Source of the DNA: Derxia lacustris
GTDB taxonomy: Bacteria > Pseudomonadota > Gammaproteobacteria > Burkholderiales > Burkholderiaceae_E
Reading direction: 5' to 3'
DNA: 64,000 nucleotides
Assembly (NCBI RefSeq): GCF_002105195.1
Contig: NZ_MUHU01000011.1
Span: 248,001-312,000, forward strand
Shown here: piece after piece, positions 1 through 7,543 of the stretch
How the letters are laid out: each line of letters opens with the position of its first letter
Position numbering within the stretch: position 1 is the first letter of the stretch
Translations under genes and position numbers: made by a program
The notes under the pieces: model-generated
Databases searched by the model: none
Told to the model about the DNA's origin: nothing
Seen by the model: only the letters and a program-made list of their open reading frames with translations

Positions 1-2498
1 CCGCGCGTGCTGAGCGGCAGCGCGAAGTCGCGCCAGCCATTGCGCGTGGTGGTGAAGGCATAGCCGCCCAGCCGCGCACTGCCGTCGGCGGTCTGCACCC
101 ACAGCCGCAACGGCACCGCGCCCGAGCTGTAGACCGAGAACCGCAGCGTCGCGCCGACTGCCAGCGGCAGCACCGGGCCGCGCAGCGCCAGCGTGCCGCC
201 GGGCGCGGCAAAGCTCACCCGCACCGCGCGGCTGCCGCTGCGCACCGGCAGCTTCAGCGCGAAATCGCGCGTGGAGTTGCGCGACACATCGGTCCAGCCG
301 CTGGCGAGCGCATCGGCATAGATGACCGTGGCATCGCTCAGACAGACGGCGGTCGTCACCGTCAGGCTGGCGCTCGCGGCCGAGACATTGCCGGCGGCAT
401 CGCGCGCCTTGACCGTGAGCGCATGGCTGCTGCCGCAGGTCAGCCCGGTGAAGCTGGCGCTGGTGCCGGCGATGCCGGCGCGCAGCAGCGTGGCGCCGTC
501 GTACACGTCATAGACCACCGCGCCGCTGTCGTCGGTGGCGGCGGCCCAGCTCAGCTTGAAGCCGCTGCCGCTGACGGCGCTGGCCGCCGGCTTGCCGGGC
601 GCGCTCGGCGCCTGAAGGTCGCGGTTGGCGCTGATGATCCGGCCGAGCAGCGCCACATAGGCCGCCTGGTAGTAGATCGCCGGCTCGCTCAGCTCCCAGG
701 AGTTGTCGGGCCAGCCGGTGTTCCAGTCCTTGTAGGCCTTCTGCGGCGGCTGGTTGGCGATGTTGGCCACGCTGCCGCCATAGCCCGGATTGGGCCCGCC
801 CACCAGGTAGCCGGGCGGCGGCCCCTTGGGCGAGCTGGTGGCGTTGTCCCACACCGAGCCGTCGCTGAACCACGCGTGATACAGCTCGTCGATCGACTTC
901 TCGGCGCCGTAGTCGGCCATGTGCGACAGATAGACCAGCCCGAGCGGATTGGCGCCGTGCAGCCAGTGCAGATGCTGCTGCGCCACCTCGCTGTACTGGG
1001 CGGCCGAGCCGGCATTGAGGTTGAAGGCCACGAAATCGAGATTGAGGTTGCCGGCATTGGCGCGGGTACGGTTGTGGCCCCAGCTGAAGTCGCTGGTCGG
1101 CACATGGGCGCGGTACAGGTCGCTGCCGGCCGCCAGCGCATCGATCGACAGCACGCCGTTCTGCGCCGCCTTCTGGTTGCGGATGTTGCCGGCCACGCCG
1201 GCCGAGGCGCCGGCCAGCCCGGCATAGCGCAGCAGCGCGGTCTGCATCGGCGCCCAGTACGGGCCCCACCAGCCCAGGCTGTAGGGCCGCACCGTGGTGT
1301 AGCGGGCTTCGACAAAGCTCTTGTATTCGGCCTTGCCGGTCGCCTCGTAGAGCGCGATGGCGGCGAGCACCGCGCTTTCGAGCTGGCCCTGGGCATCCAC
1401 GTCGGCGTCGCCCGACTTGATGTCGCCGTTGTCGCAGGCGGTCTGGTAGCGGGTCCAGCTGGCGGTGGCCGACTTGGCGCGCGTCCAGGCCTTCTCGGCG
1501 CGGCTGACCAGATCGGCGGCATAGGCGGCCTGCGACGCGATGCCGCCGAGCGCCACGCCAGCCGAGGCGAACATCGCGCTGCCGGCCAGCGTGGCCGACG
1601 TGCATTCGGCCACGTAGTAGCGCCGGCGCTTGTCGGCGCTGGGCGGCGTGACCTCGCCGTCATAGGTATCGACGCCGACCTTGAGCAGCAGGCCGTTGCT
1701 GCCGGTCGCGTCCTGCATGCGCTTGAGGAAGTCGAGCTCCCACTTGATCTCGTCGAGCAGGTCGGGCAGGCCGTTGCCCGATTCGGGCAGGTTGTAGTCG
1801 TCGCCGAAGACCGCCGGATTGGCGCGCCAGGCATCGATCAGCTGGATGACGGTGTCCTGCGCGAAGGTCACGTACTTGTTGGCGTCGCCGGCATCCATCC
1901 AGCCGCCGCGCAGATCGCGCGCGGTGGCCAGATTGCCCTTGGCGGTGCGGCTGGTGGCCTGGGCGTCCTGATAGGCATCGACAAAGGCGGCACCGTCGGT
2001 CCAGCGCGCATCGGCATAAGGCGCCAGCTTGGCAAAGCCGAGCCGCTGGTAGAAGAACATGCGCACCGCCTGCCTGAGCACCTCGTCATACACGGCGGTG
2101 CCGATCTCGAAGCGGCCCGAGCCGACCCGGTTGGCCACATCCCACACGTAGTACGAGCCGGGCGCGGTCACCGCGCTGAAGTCGAAATGCCAGCCCCGGT
2201 CGCCCGATTGCGCATGGGTGGCGCCGCCGTTCCAGACCGCGAGCGTGCCGCTCAGCACCACGCTGTCGTCGGCCCAGCGGCGCAGCTGGTACTGGTTGGC
2301 GCCGGTGCCGGGCGCAAACGCTTCGGCGGCATCGAAGCCGGCCTGCGGATCGGCCACGATGGCCACCTTGCGCATGTCGGGCAGATAGCCGAACTGGTCG
2401 ACGCGGATGAACTTGCCGACTTGCAGCGGTGCGGCCTGGGCCACGGCGGCGATGCCGACCGCGACTGCGGCGGCGGCAAGGCGAAGGGAGAGGTGCAT
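1..2498 (-). CDS. Secreted family 9 glycoside hydrolase (endoglucanase-type), C-terminus beyond window
   Basis: Likely an exported beta-1,4-glucanase. The ATG at 2498 is followed by a signal peptide of about 22 residues ending AVAQA. An Ig-like cellulase N-terminal domain follows (RVDQFGYLP near residues 31-39), then a GH9 catalytic domain at roughly 115-615. WMDAGDANKYV carries the catalytic aspartates D202 and D205, and ESGNGLPDLLDEIKWELDF is a classic GH9 segment. The C-terminal part has YLVGGPNPGYGG and WELSEPAIYYQAAY, where E605 fits the proton donor. A fibronectin type III domain follows (about 630-715), then a beta-rich region with RNGWRDF that resembles a carbohydrate-binding tail. 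No stop is reached at base 1, so the protein exceeds 832 residues. All catalytic residues I can place are present. The family is certain; the substrate is inferred. Confidence 0.93.
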   Translation of the reverse strand, partial: MHLSLRLAAAAVAVGIAAVAQAAPLQVGKFIRVDQFGYLPDMRKVAIVADPQAGFDAAEAFAPGTGANQYQLRRWADDSVVLSGTLAVWNGGATHAQSGDRGWHFDFSAVTAPGSYYVWDVANRVGSGRFEIGTAVYDEVLRQAVRMFFYQRLGFAKLAPYADARWTDGAAFVDAYQDAQATSRTAKGNLATARDLRGGWMDAGDANKYVTFAQDTVIQLIDAWRANPAVFGDDYNLPESGNGLPDLLDEIKWELDFLKRMQDATGSNGLLLKVGVDTYDGEVTPPSADKRRRYYVAECTSATLAGSAMFASAGVALGGIASQAAYAADLVSRAEKAWTRAKSATASWTRYQTACDNGDIKSGDADVDAQGQLESAVLAAIALYEATGKAEYKSFVEARYTTVRPYSLGWWGPYWAPMQTALLRYAGLAGASAGVAGNIRNQKAAQNGVLSIDALAAGSDLYRAHVPTSDFSWGHNRTRANAGNLNLDFVAFNLNAGSAAQYSEVAQQHLHWLHGANPLGLVYLSHMADYGAEKSIDELYHAWFSDGSVWDNATSSPKGPPPGYLVGGPNPGYGGSVANIANQPPQKAYKDWNTGWPDNSWELSEPAIYYQAAYVALLGRIISANRDLQAPSAPGKPAASAVSGSGFKLSWAAATDDSGAVVYDVYDGATLLRAGIAGTSASFTGLTCGSSHALTVKARDAAGNVSAASASLTVTTAVCLSDATVIYADALASGWTDVSRNSTRDFALKLPVRSGSRAVRVSFAAPGGTLALRGPVLPLAVGATLRFSVYSSGAVPLRLWVQTADGSARLGGYAFTTTRNGWRDFALPLSTR

Positions 2499-2741
2499 GT
2501 GTGCGCTCACGATTTGGGATGGCCGACCGCCGCGCCCGGCGGGCCTGCGACGACCGGCACACCGGCGTGGAGCGGTGCCGACGCGGACGACAGCGACGGC
2601 AGCCGCAGTCTCGGCGCAAGCGCAAATTGCCCCGCCGGAACTGCATCACCTTCCGACGCGCTTGCAAGCGCCGTTGTGCGCTTGCGCCGGCCTGCCGGGC
2701 CGCCGACCATCGCGGCTTTCCACTCCCACCCCAAGCCCGCC

Positions 2742-3161
2742 ATGACCGAGCCGACCCTGCCCGACACGCCCGCAATCCATCCCGGCGAAGCCCGCCGCCG
2801 CCAGGTGATGGGCGATGTGTTCGTCGACCGCGCGCTCAACAGCGCCGACGACTTCACCCGCCCGCTCCAGCACTACGTCAACGAGCACGCCTGGGGCTCG
2901 ACCTGGCTGCGCGACGGCCTCGAACTCAAGCAGCGCAGCCTGTGCACGGTGTCGATGCTGGCCGCGCTCGGCCGCAGCAACGAGCTCAAGGGCCATCTGC
3001 GCGGCGCGCTCAACAACGGCGCCACGCTGGCCGAGATCCGCGAAGTGCTGCTGCATGTGGCGCCCTATGCCGGCGCGCCGGCCGCCATCGAGGCCTTCCG
3101 CGCCGCGCGCGAGTTCATGGCCGACAACGGCCTGAGCTTCGATGAGACAGCCGCCGGCTGA
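2742..3161 (+). CDS. Carboxymuconolactone decarboxylase family protein
   Basis: A 139-residue all-helical protein of the CMD/AhpD superfamily. The segment LKQRSLCTVSMLAALGR, then LKGHLRGALNNGAT and EIREVLLHVAPYAG, follow the PcaC pattern, in which Glu, Cys and His residues line the active site. PcaC removes CO2 from 4-carboxymuconolactone in the protocatechuate branch of the beta-ketoadipate pathway. No other pca gene is nearby, so an aromatic-ring role is not supported by context, and many stand-alone members are uncharacterised. The ATG at 2742 is chosen because the protein then has the usual family length. The same frame runs open far upstream only because it lies antisense to the GH9 gene. 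It is followed 44 bases later by the esterase gene on the same strand. Confidence 0.85.
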   Translation: MTEPTLPDTPAIHPGEARRRQVMGDVFVDRALNSADDFTRPLQHYVNEHAWGSTWLRDGLELKQRSLCTVSMLAALGRSNELKGHLRGALNNGATLAEIREVLLHVAPYAGAPAAIEAFRAAREFMADNGLSFDETAAG

Positions 3162-3205
3162 AGCCGCGCGCAAGCTCGACCGCACCGCCCTTCCGGAGTC
3201 TGTCC

Positions 3206-3829
3206 ATGTCCGATGCCATCCTCATCCAGCGCCCGGCGGCGCCCGCCAGCCAGCTGGTCGCGCTGTTCCACGGCGTGGGCGCCACGCCCGACGATCTGGT
3301 GCCGCTCGGCGAACTCATCGCGCGCCAGTGGCCGCAGGCGCTTGTGACCAGCGTGGCCGGCACCGAGCCGTCGGACTTTGGCAGCGGGCGGCAATGGTTC
3401 TCGCTCCAGGGCATCACCGATGAAAAGCGCGGCGCCCGCATCGCGCTGGCCATGCGCGACTTCATCGGCGCGGTCACGCTGTGGCAGGCCCAGGCCGGCG
3501 TCGGCGCCGAGGCGACCACGCTGGTCGGCTTTTCGCAGGGCGCGATGATGGCGCTCGGCTCGCTGTGCCAGCCGGTGCCGGTGGCGCGGCGGGTGGTGGC
3601 GATCGCCGGCCGCTTTGCCACCCTGCCCGAGCGCATCGCGCCCGGACTGACGGTGCATCTGCTGCACGGCGCCGACGACAGCGTGGTCGCGGCCAGCCAT
3701 TCGACCCAGGCCGCCGAGCGGCTGCGGGCGCTCGGCGCGACGGTCACGCTCGACCTGTTTCCGGGCGTGGGCCACGGCATCACGCCGGAGATGGCGCGCA
3801 CGCTGCTGCAACGGCTGGCGGCGGGCTGA
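3206..3829 (+). CDS. ypfH: YpfH-like serine esterase (phospholipase/carboxylesterase family)
   Basis: A 207-residue alpha/beta hydrolase of the small phospholipase/carboxylesterase family, related to E. coli YpfH, which hydrolyses short acyl esters. The nucleophile elbow GFSQGAMM places the serine at S110. The acid and histidine fit the segments HGADDSVV and GVGHGITPEM. FHGVGATPDDL near residue 22 is the oxyanion-hole loop. There is no signal peptide, so it is cytoplasmic. TCCGGAGTC lies just upstream of the ATG as a plausible ribosome-binding site. It probably shares a transcript with the preceding CMD-family gene. Substrate is unknown. Confidence 0.85.
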   Translation: MSDAILIQRPAAPASQLVALFHGVGATPDDLVPLGELIARQWPQALVTSVAGTEPSDFGSGRQWFSLQGITDEKRGARIALAMRDFIGAVTLWQAQAGVGAEATTLVGFSQGAMMALGSLCQPVPVARRVVAIAGRFATLPERIAPGLTVHLLHGADDSVVAASHSTQAAERLRALGATVTLDLFPGVGHGITPEMARTLLQRLAAG

Positions 3830-3898
3830 AGCGCCGGTGCGGCGGCGGACGGCTGGGCCGCGCTGCACTGCACTCGCCGCCAGCCAGCGCCGGACGCG

Positions 3899-4873
3899 TC
3901 AGCCCAGCTGCGCCCCGGCCGGCACCAGCTCCACCTCCAGGTCGTGGCCTTCCACATCGCCGCCGGCCAGCACCCAGGCATCGAGTCCGCCGAGCAGCGG
4001 CCGCACCCGCGTGAAACCGCGCGCCGCCAGCAGCCGCGCCGCCTGCGCCGCCGACACCTCGTTGGGGCAGTTGCAATACAGCACGATCTCGCGGTCGCGC
4101 GGCAGCTGGGCCGCATGGCTGGCGATGTCGCCGAGCGCCACCGGCTGCGCGCCCGGAATGCGGCGCGGATCGATCTCGATGCCGGTCTTCGAGCGCACGT
4201 CGATCAGCACCGGCGCCGCGTCGCCGTCGAGCAGCGCGCGCAATTCATCGACGCTGATGCGCGCCCGCTCGACCGAGCGCAGAAAGCTGCGCCGACGCTG
4301 CCAGCGCCAGGCCAGATACAGCGCCACCGCCAGCACGCCGACCAGCGCCGCCGCCAGCCCGAGCCGCGACAGCAGCGCGATCACCTCCTGGATCTGGTCG
4401 CTGAACGCCAGCCCCAGCGCCAGGAACGGCGCGGCCCAGACCAGCCCGGCCGCCAGCTCATAGCCCACGAACACCGGCAGCCGCATGCCCAGCGCACCGG
4501 CCATCGGCGCCGCCACCACCGACACGCCGGGCAGAAACTTGGCCGCGATCAGCGAGCCGCCGCCCCAGCGCCCGATGAAGCTCTCGCTCTGGCGCACGCA
4601 GCCGTCGGGCGACAGGCTGATGCGGCACAGCAGCCGCAGGATGCGATAGCCGAAATGCCGCCCGGCCCAGAACCACAGCCCGTCGCCGAGCAGATTGGCC
4701 AGCACCGCCAGCGCCAGCACGCCGGCGAACGACAGCTGGCCGCCAGCCGCCAGCCCGCCGGCCACCACCAGCACCGGTGCGGCCGGCAGCGGCGCGCCGA
4801 TGCGCACCGCCAGCGTGACGAGGAAGACGACGAGATTGCCGTGAGCGGCAAGGCTGGCGAGAAGGTCGGGCAC
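3899..4873 (-). CDS. DedA-family membrane protein fused to a rhodanese domain
   Basis: A 324-residue fusion. Residues 1-200 are a polytopic DedA/SNARE-associated (VTT) domain, with the family segments APLPAAPVLVVAGG and KFLPGVSVVAAPMAGAL. A transmembrane helix near 195-212 leads into a C-terminal rhodanese domain (about 220-320). Its active loop YCNCPNEVSAAQAA carries C267 and C269. DedA proteins act in membrane homeostasis and lipid scrambling; rhodaneses transfer sulfane sulfur. The GTG at 4873 is preferred because GGAG lies six bases upstream, and an upstream extension would encode unrelated sequence. The gene converges with the esterase gene. What the rhodanese does at the membrane is not known. 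Confidence 0.88.
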   Translation of the reverse strand: MPDLLASLAAHGNLVVFLVTLAVRIGAPLPAAPVLVVAGGLAAGGQLSFAGVLALAVLANLLGDGLWFWAGRHFGYRILRLLCRISLSPDGCVRQSESFIGRWGGGSLIAAKFLPGVSVVAAPMAGALGMRLPVFVGYELAAGLVWAAPFLALGLAFSDQIQEVIALLSRLGLAAALVGVLAVALYLAWRWQRRRSFLRSVERARISVDELRALLDGDAAPVLIDVRSKTGIEIDPRRIPGAQPVALGDIASHAAQLPRDREIVLYCNCPNEVSAAQAARLLAARGFTRVRPLLGGLDAWVLAGGDVEGHDLEVELVPAGAQLG

Positions 4874-5027
4874 GGCGGGCTCCGGCGGGGTCGGGCAGAC
4901 CCGGAGGAAATGGCGGCGAGGCGGCAAGCCGCAAGCCTGCACTGCCGCCGCCCGGCCTGCCCGGATTTTTCCGCGCGGCGCGCCGGTCGTCGGGCGTCGG
5001 CAGCCGTCCGGACCCGGGCGTCGCGCC

Positions 5028-5615
5028 TCAGCCGAGGCGACGCCGGCGCCGCGTGACGGCGAAGCCGGCCAGCGCCATGCCGACGGCAAACATCGACGCC
5101 GGATCGGCCTCGGGCACCGGCGAGCTGGGCGCCGTGAACAGCGTGTCGGTCGGCGTGAGCAGCAGCTTGCCGATCAGCAGCTGCGAATAGTCGTAATTCG
5201 AGCCGCTGGCGGTGAAGCCGAGACTGTCGCCGGCCTTCACGTCGTAGAAGGTGAAGCCACCGGAGTAGTCGAAACCGTTCGACGGGCTATCGCAGCAGGC
5301 CGGGCCGTAGGCATTGACCAGCGTCGCGCCGGTGGACGTGGTCAAGCCCACGGTCACCGCAAACCAGGAGTGCAGGCCGGTGTAGTTCCACAGGAAGGAA
5401 TAGGTGCCGTCCTCCGGCGCGATGCCGCTGATGAGCCAGGACTGGGTCTCGTAGCCCGAGTCGTGCAGGTCGTAGCTCAGGATGCTGTTGCTGCCGTCGC
5501 TGACATTGTTGAGGATGCCCGGGCCGGCAATCTGCCAGTCGACGGTGGCGGCGCCGGCGGCGGCGCTGAAGAGGGCGGCAATGCAGCCGGCGGCTGCGTG
5601 CTTGATGAGTTTCAT
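5028..5615 (-). CDS. PEP-CTERM sorting domain protein
   Basis: A 195-residue exported protein with a signal peptide (MKLIKHAAAGCIAALFSAAAG) and a beta-rich body with a CC pair (GPACCDSP). The tail has the PEP-CTERM layout: PVPEADPAS, one hydrophobic helix, then the basic end RRRRRLG. In such proteins exosortase removes the tail as the protein is delivered to the surface or exopolysaccharide matrix. The motif here is PEAD rather than the canonical PEP. No exosortase or EPS gene is in the window, so the sorting machinery must lie elsewhere. The ATG at 5615 starts exactly at the signal peptide. Function of the body is unknown. Confidence 0.88.
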   Translation of the reverse strand: MKLIKHAAAGCIAALFSAAAGAATVDWQIAGPGILNNVSDGSNSILSYDLHDSGYETQSWLISGIAPEDGTYSFLWNYTGLHSWFAVTVGLTTSTGATLVNAYGPACCDSPSNGFDYSGGFTFYDVKAGDSLGFTASGSNYDYSQLLIGKLLLTPTDTLFTAPSSPVPEADPASMFAVGMALAGFAVTRRRRRLG

Positions 5616-5697
5616 GTTGGCTGACTCGCTGGTTGAGAGGAAACAACGCAGAAAGACTAGCCAGCCACATGCCGCGGCGCGAAGTAGCCGCAGACCG

Positions 5698-6306
5698 TTA
5701 ACCGTTACGCCACGGCGCTGCGCGAGATGCCCTTGCCAGCGCCAGCCGCGCGCGTTCCAGGTCGTCGGGCAGATCGATGTCGAAGGCAATGCCGGGATCG
5801 TCGAGCGCGAGTTCGGTGCAGCGGCCGCGCGCGCGGCAGGCGCGCAGCAGCTCGGCCGCGCCGGCCTCGCCCGCCAGCGCCATCAGCGCCGCGCCCTGGC
5901 TGGCCGCAAACCCCACCGGATGACCGCGCCGGCCCGCATGCAAGGGCAGTACCGCATCGGCGGTGCCGGCCATCAGCGCCGTGGCCACGGCGACTAGGCT
6001 GGCCGGCGCCAGCAGCGGCAGATCGCCGGGCAGGATCAGCCAGCCCGGCGCGCCGGCATTGGCGCGCACCGCGGCGGCGATCGAATCGCCCATGCCGGCA
6101 TGCGCGCCGCGCTCGACATGCAGCGGCAAGCCGCTGGCCGCGACCGCCGCGAGCGTGAGCCCGAGCACGGTCGAGCCGCCCAGCGGCGCATCGAGCTTGG
6201 AACCGGCGCCGCCGGCGGCGTTGAAGCGGCGCCCCCGGCCCGAGGCCAGGACGAGGACCACCGGCAGGCTGGCCGGCGGCGTGTTGCAAGCGGGAAGTGA
6301 GCTCAT
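5698..6306 (-). CDS. MobA-like NTP transferase (molybdenum cofactor nucleotidyltransferase family)
   Basis: A 202-residue cytoplasmic nucleotidyltransferase. The N-terminal loop LASGRGRRFNAAGG followed by SKLDAPLGG is the NTP-binding signature, with lysine binding phosphate. ILPGDLPLLAPASLV is the metal-binding GD motif, and HAGRRGHPVGFA matches the RGxP region of MocA/MobA-like enzymes. Members attach CMP or GMP to molybdopterin. There is no molybdoenzyme or moeA/mobB gene beside it, so the substrate is not fixed. The ATG at 6306 puts the start about 13 residues before the nucleotide-binding strand. It lies in a run of minus-strand genes with a 107-base gap before the DUF3050 gene. Confidence 0.8.
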   Translation of the reverse strand: MSSLPACNTPPASLPVVLVLASGRGRRFNAAGGAGSKLDAPLGGSTVLGLTLAAVAASGLPLHVERGAHAGMGDSIAAAVRANAGAPGWLILPGDLPLLAPASLVAVATALMAGTADAVLPLHAGRRGHPVGFAASQGAALMALAGEAGAAELLRACRARGRCTELALDDPGIAFDIDLPDDLERARLALARASRAAPWRNG

Positions 6307-6414
6307 GCCGCCGATGCTAGCCGGCGTGCTCCGGCATCGTGCGCCCCGCCCCCTTGGGGTCTGCGCCGTCGCCCGAGCCGCGCCGGAAAGCCGGCCGCGC
6401 CCCGCCAATCGAAC

Positions 6415-7227
6415 TCAGGCGGCCGCCAGCTCGGTCTGGCGGCGTTGCGCGACCAGCTCGGCTTCGAGCGCGGTCCACAGCGCGATGCGCGCCTCGACCG
6501 CGCCGAGCGCGGCGGCATGCATCTGGGTCAGCGCGAGCTGGTCGGCGCCGATGAATTCGCGCACCAGTTCATGCGCCGCCGGGCCGTGGCTTTCGGAATC
6601 GACCTCGATATGGCGATTGAGATAGAACACGAAAGTCGGCACCGACTTTTCCTCGATCCGCCATTGCGCGAGCAGGCGCCGGAACATTTCCGGGATCACG
6701 TCTTCGCGGCCATGCAGGAAACTGCCCAATACCTGATGACTCAGGCCGTTGATCGCCAGATCGATGGTGCTTTCGACGAAACGCCGCACCGCCAGCGGCG
6801 CATTTACCTGGCGCAATGCATCGGGCACGGCCACATGGTTGCGAATCAATTCGACGAATTGGCGAATCTGGCGGGTATCGGCGCCGACCTCCTCCATCGC
6901 CGCCAGATACAGCTCGAAATGGCTGGCATGGCCGCCGTCGGGCGTGCAGTCCGATTCCTCGCCGAGCACGATTTCGTTGATGAGGCGCGCGGCGCGCGGG
7001 CTGGCCGGCGGCACCCAGGGCAGGCTGACGCAGGTGAGATCGAGTTGCAGGCGCTTGACCAGCGACATGAAGTCCCAGACCGCGAATACATGCCATTGCA
7101 TGAACACATGCAGATCCTCGGGACGCTGAAGCGACGAGAACACCGAATGGCGTTTCATCGCCAGCGAGCGTTCCTCGATCTGCTGGAGTTGGGCGGCAAG
7201 GGAAAACGGCGGCAGGGGAGCATTCAC
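6415..7227 (-). CDS. DUF3050 family protein (haem-oxygenase-like fold)
   Basis: A 270-residue soluble protein matching the DUF3050 pattern: HSVFSSLQRPEDLHVFMQWHVFAVWDFMSLVKRLQ, then EESDCTPDGGHASHFELY, then FYLNRHIEVDSESHGP. The His/Glu-rich helical segments resemble haem-oxygenase-like di-iron oxidases, some of which make natural products, but no reaction is established. The GTG at 7227 is preferred over an upstream TTG because AGGAAT lies about eight bases before it. The upstream region is noticeably AT-richer than the surroundings. No biosynthetic partner is visible nearby. Confidence 0.75.
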   Translation of the reverse strand: MNAPLPPFSLAAQLQQIEERSLAMKRHSVFSSLQRPEDLHVFMQWHVFAVWDFMSLVKRLQLDLTCVSLPWVPPASPRAARLINEIVLGEESDCTPDGGHASHFELYLAAMEEVGADTRQIRQFVELIRNHVAVPDALRQVNAPLAVRRFVESTIDLAINGLSHQVLGSFLHGREDVIPEMFRRLLAQWRIEEKSVPTFVFYLNRHIEVDSESHGPAAHELVREFIGADQLALTQMHAAALGAVEARIALWTALEAELVAQRRQTELAAA

Positions 7228-7543
7228 GGTGCGGATTCCTGTTCTTTTTGGCTGCAATTCAATCAATTTGAGAAGCGATTGACGCTATTACCGATTGCGC
7301 CGCCGAATGCGTCAAGACTCCGAATATCGCCATGAGTGACATCCCGCATCCGGCCACCGTGAAATAATTCAGCCCGGCAAATTCATTAGTTAATTCGCGT
7401 GACGCTCATCAAACGAGTTAGGGCCGGGCTGCGCCAAATGGCCCGCAGCCAATAAGCCAAATAACTAGTCGGTCACAAGAAAATGGCCGAGCCGGACCAA
7501 GCGGGCAATCGCTCCGGTCCGGCCCGGCCGCCGCTGCGCGCCC
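7228..7543. other. Gene-free intergenic stretch, locally AT-rich
   Basis: A 316-base stretch between the DUF3050 start and the end of the glycerate kinase gene. I see no convincing coding frame. The part next to 7228-7420 is clearly lower in GC than its neighbours and should hold the DUF3050 promoter. It also contains widely spaced arms AGCCCGG (7371-7377) and CCGGGCT (7424-7430), of uncertain meaning. The hairpin at 7491-7523 is listed separately. Confidence 0.6.
7491..7523 (-). terminator. Hairpin downstream of the glucarate operon
   Basis: Eight-base perfect arms GCCGGACC (7491-7498) and GGTCCGGC (7516-7523) lie 20 bases past the glycerate kinase stop. Read on the minus strand, a short T-rich patch (ATTTTCTT) follows. 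This fits an intrinsic terminator for the minus-strand operon, although the T tract is weak. Confidence 0.5.

Noticed and set aside
423..3161. A 912-residue plus-strand open frame across the left end
   Set aside because: Its first 770 residues lie antisense to the GH9 gene and show no domain; only the last 139 residues are a real CMD-family protein starting at 2742.
7371..7430. AGCCCGG / CCGGGCT arms as a riboswitch or small RNA
   Set aside because: The loop is 46 bases and there is no other conserved structure or known ligand gene downstream; chance pairing is likely at this GC content.
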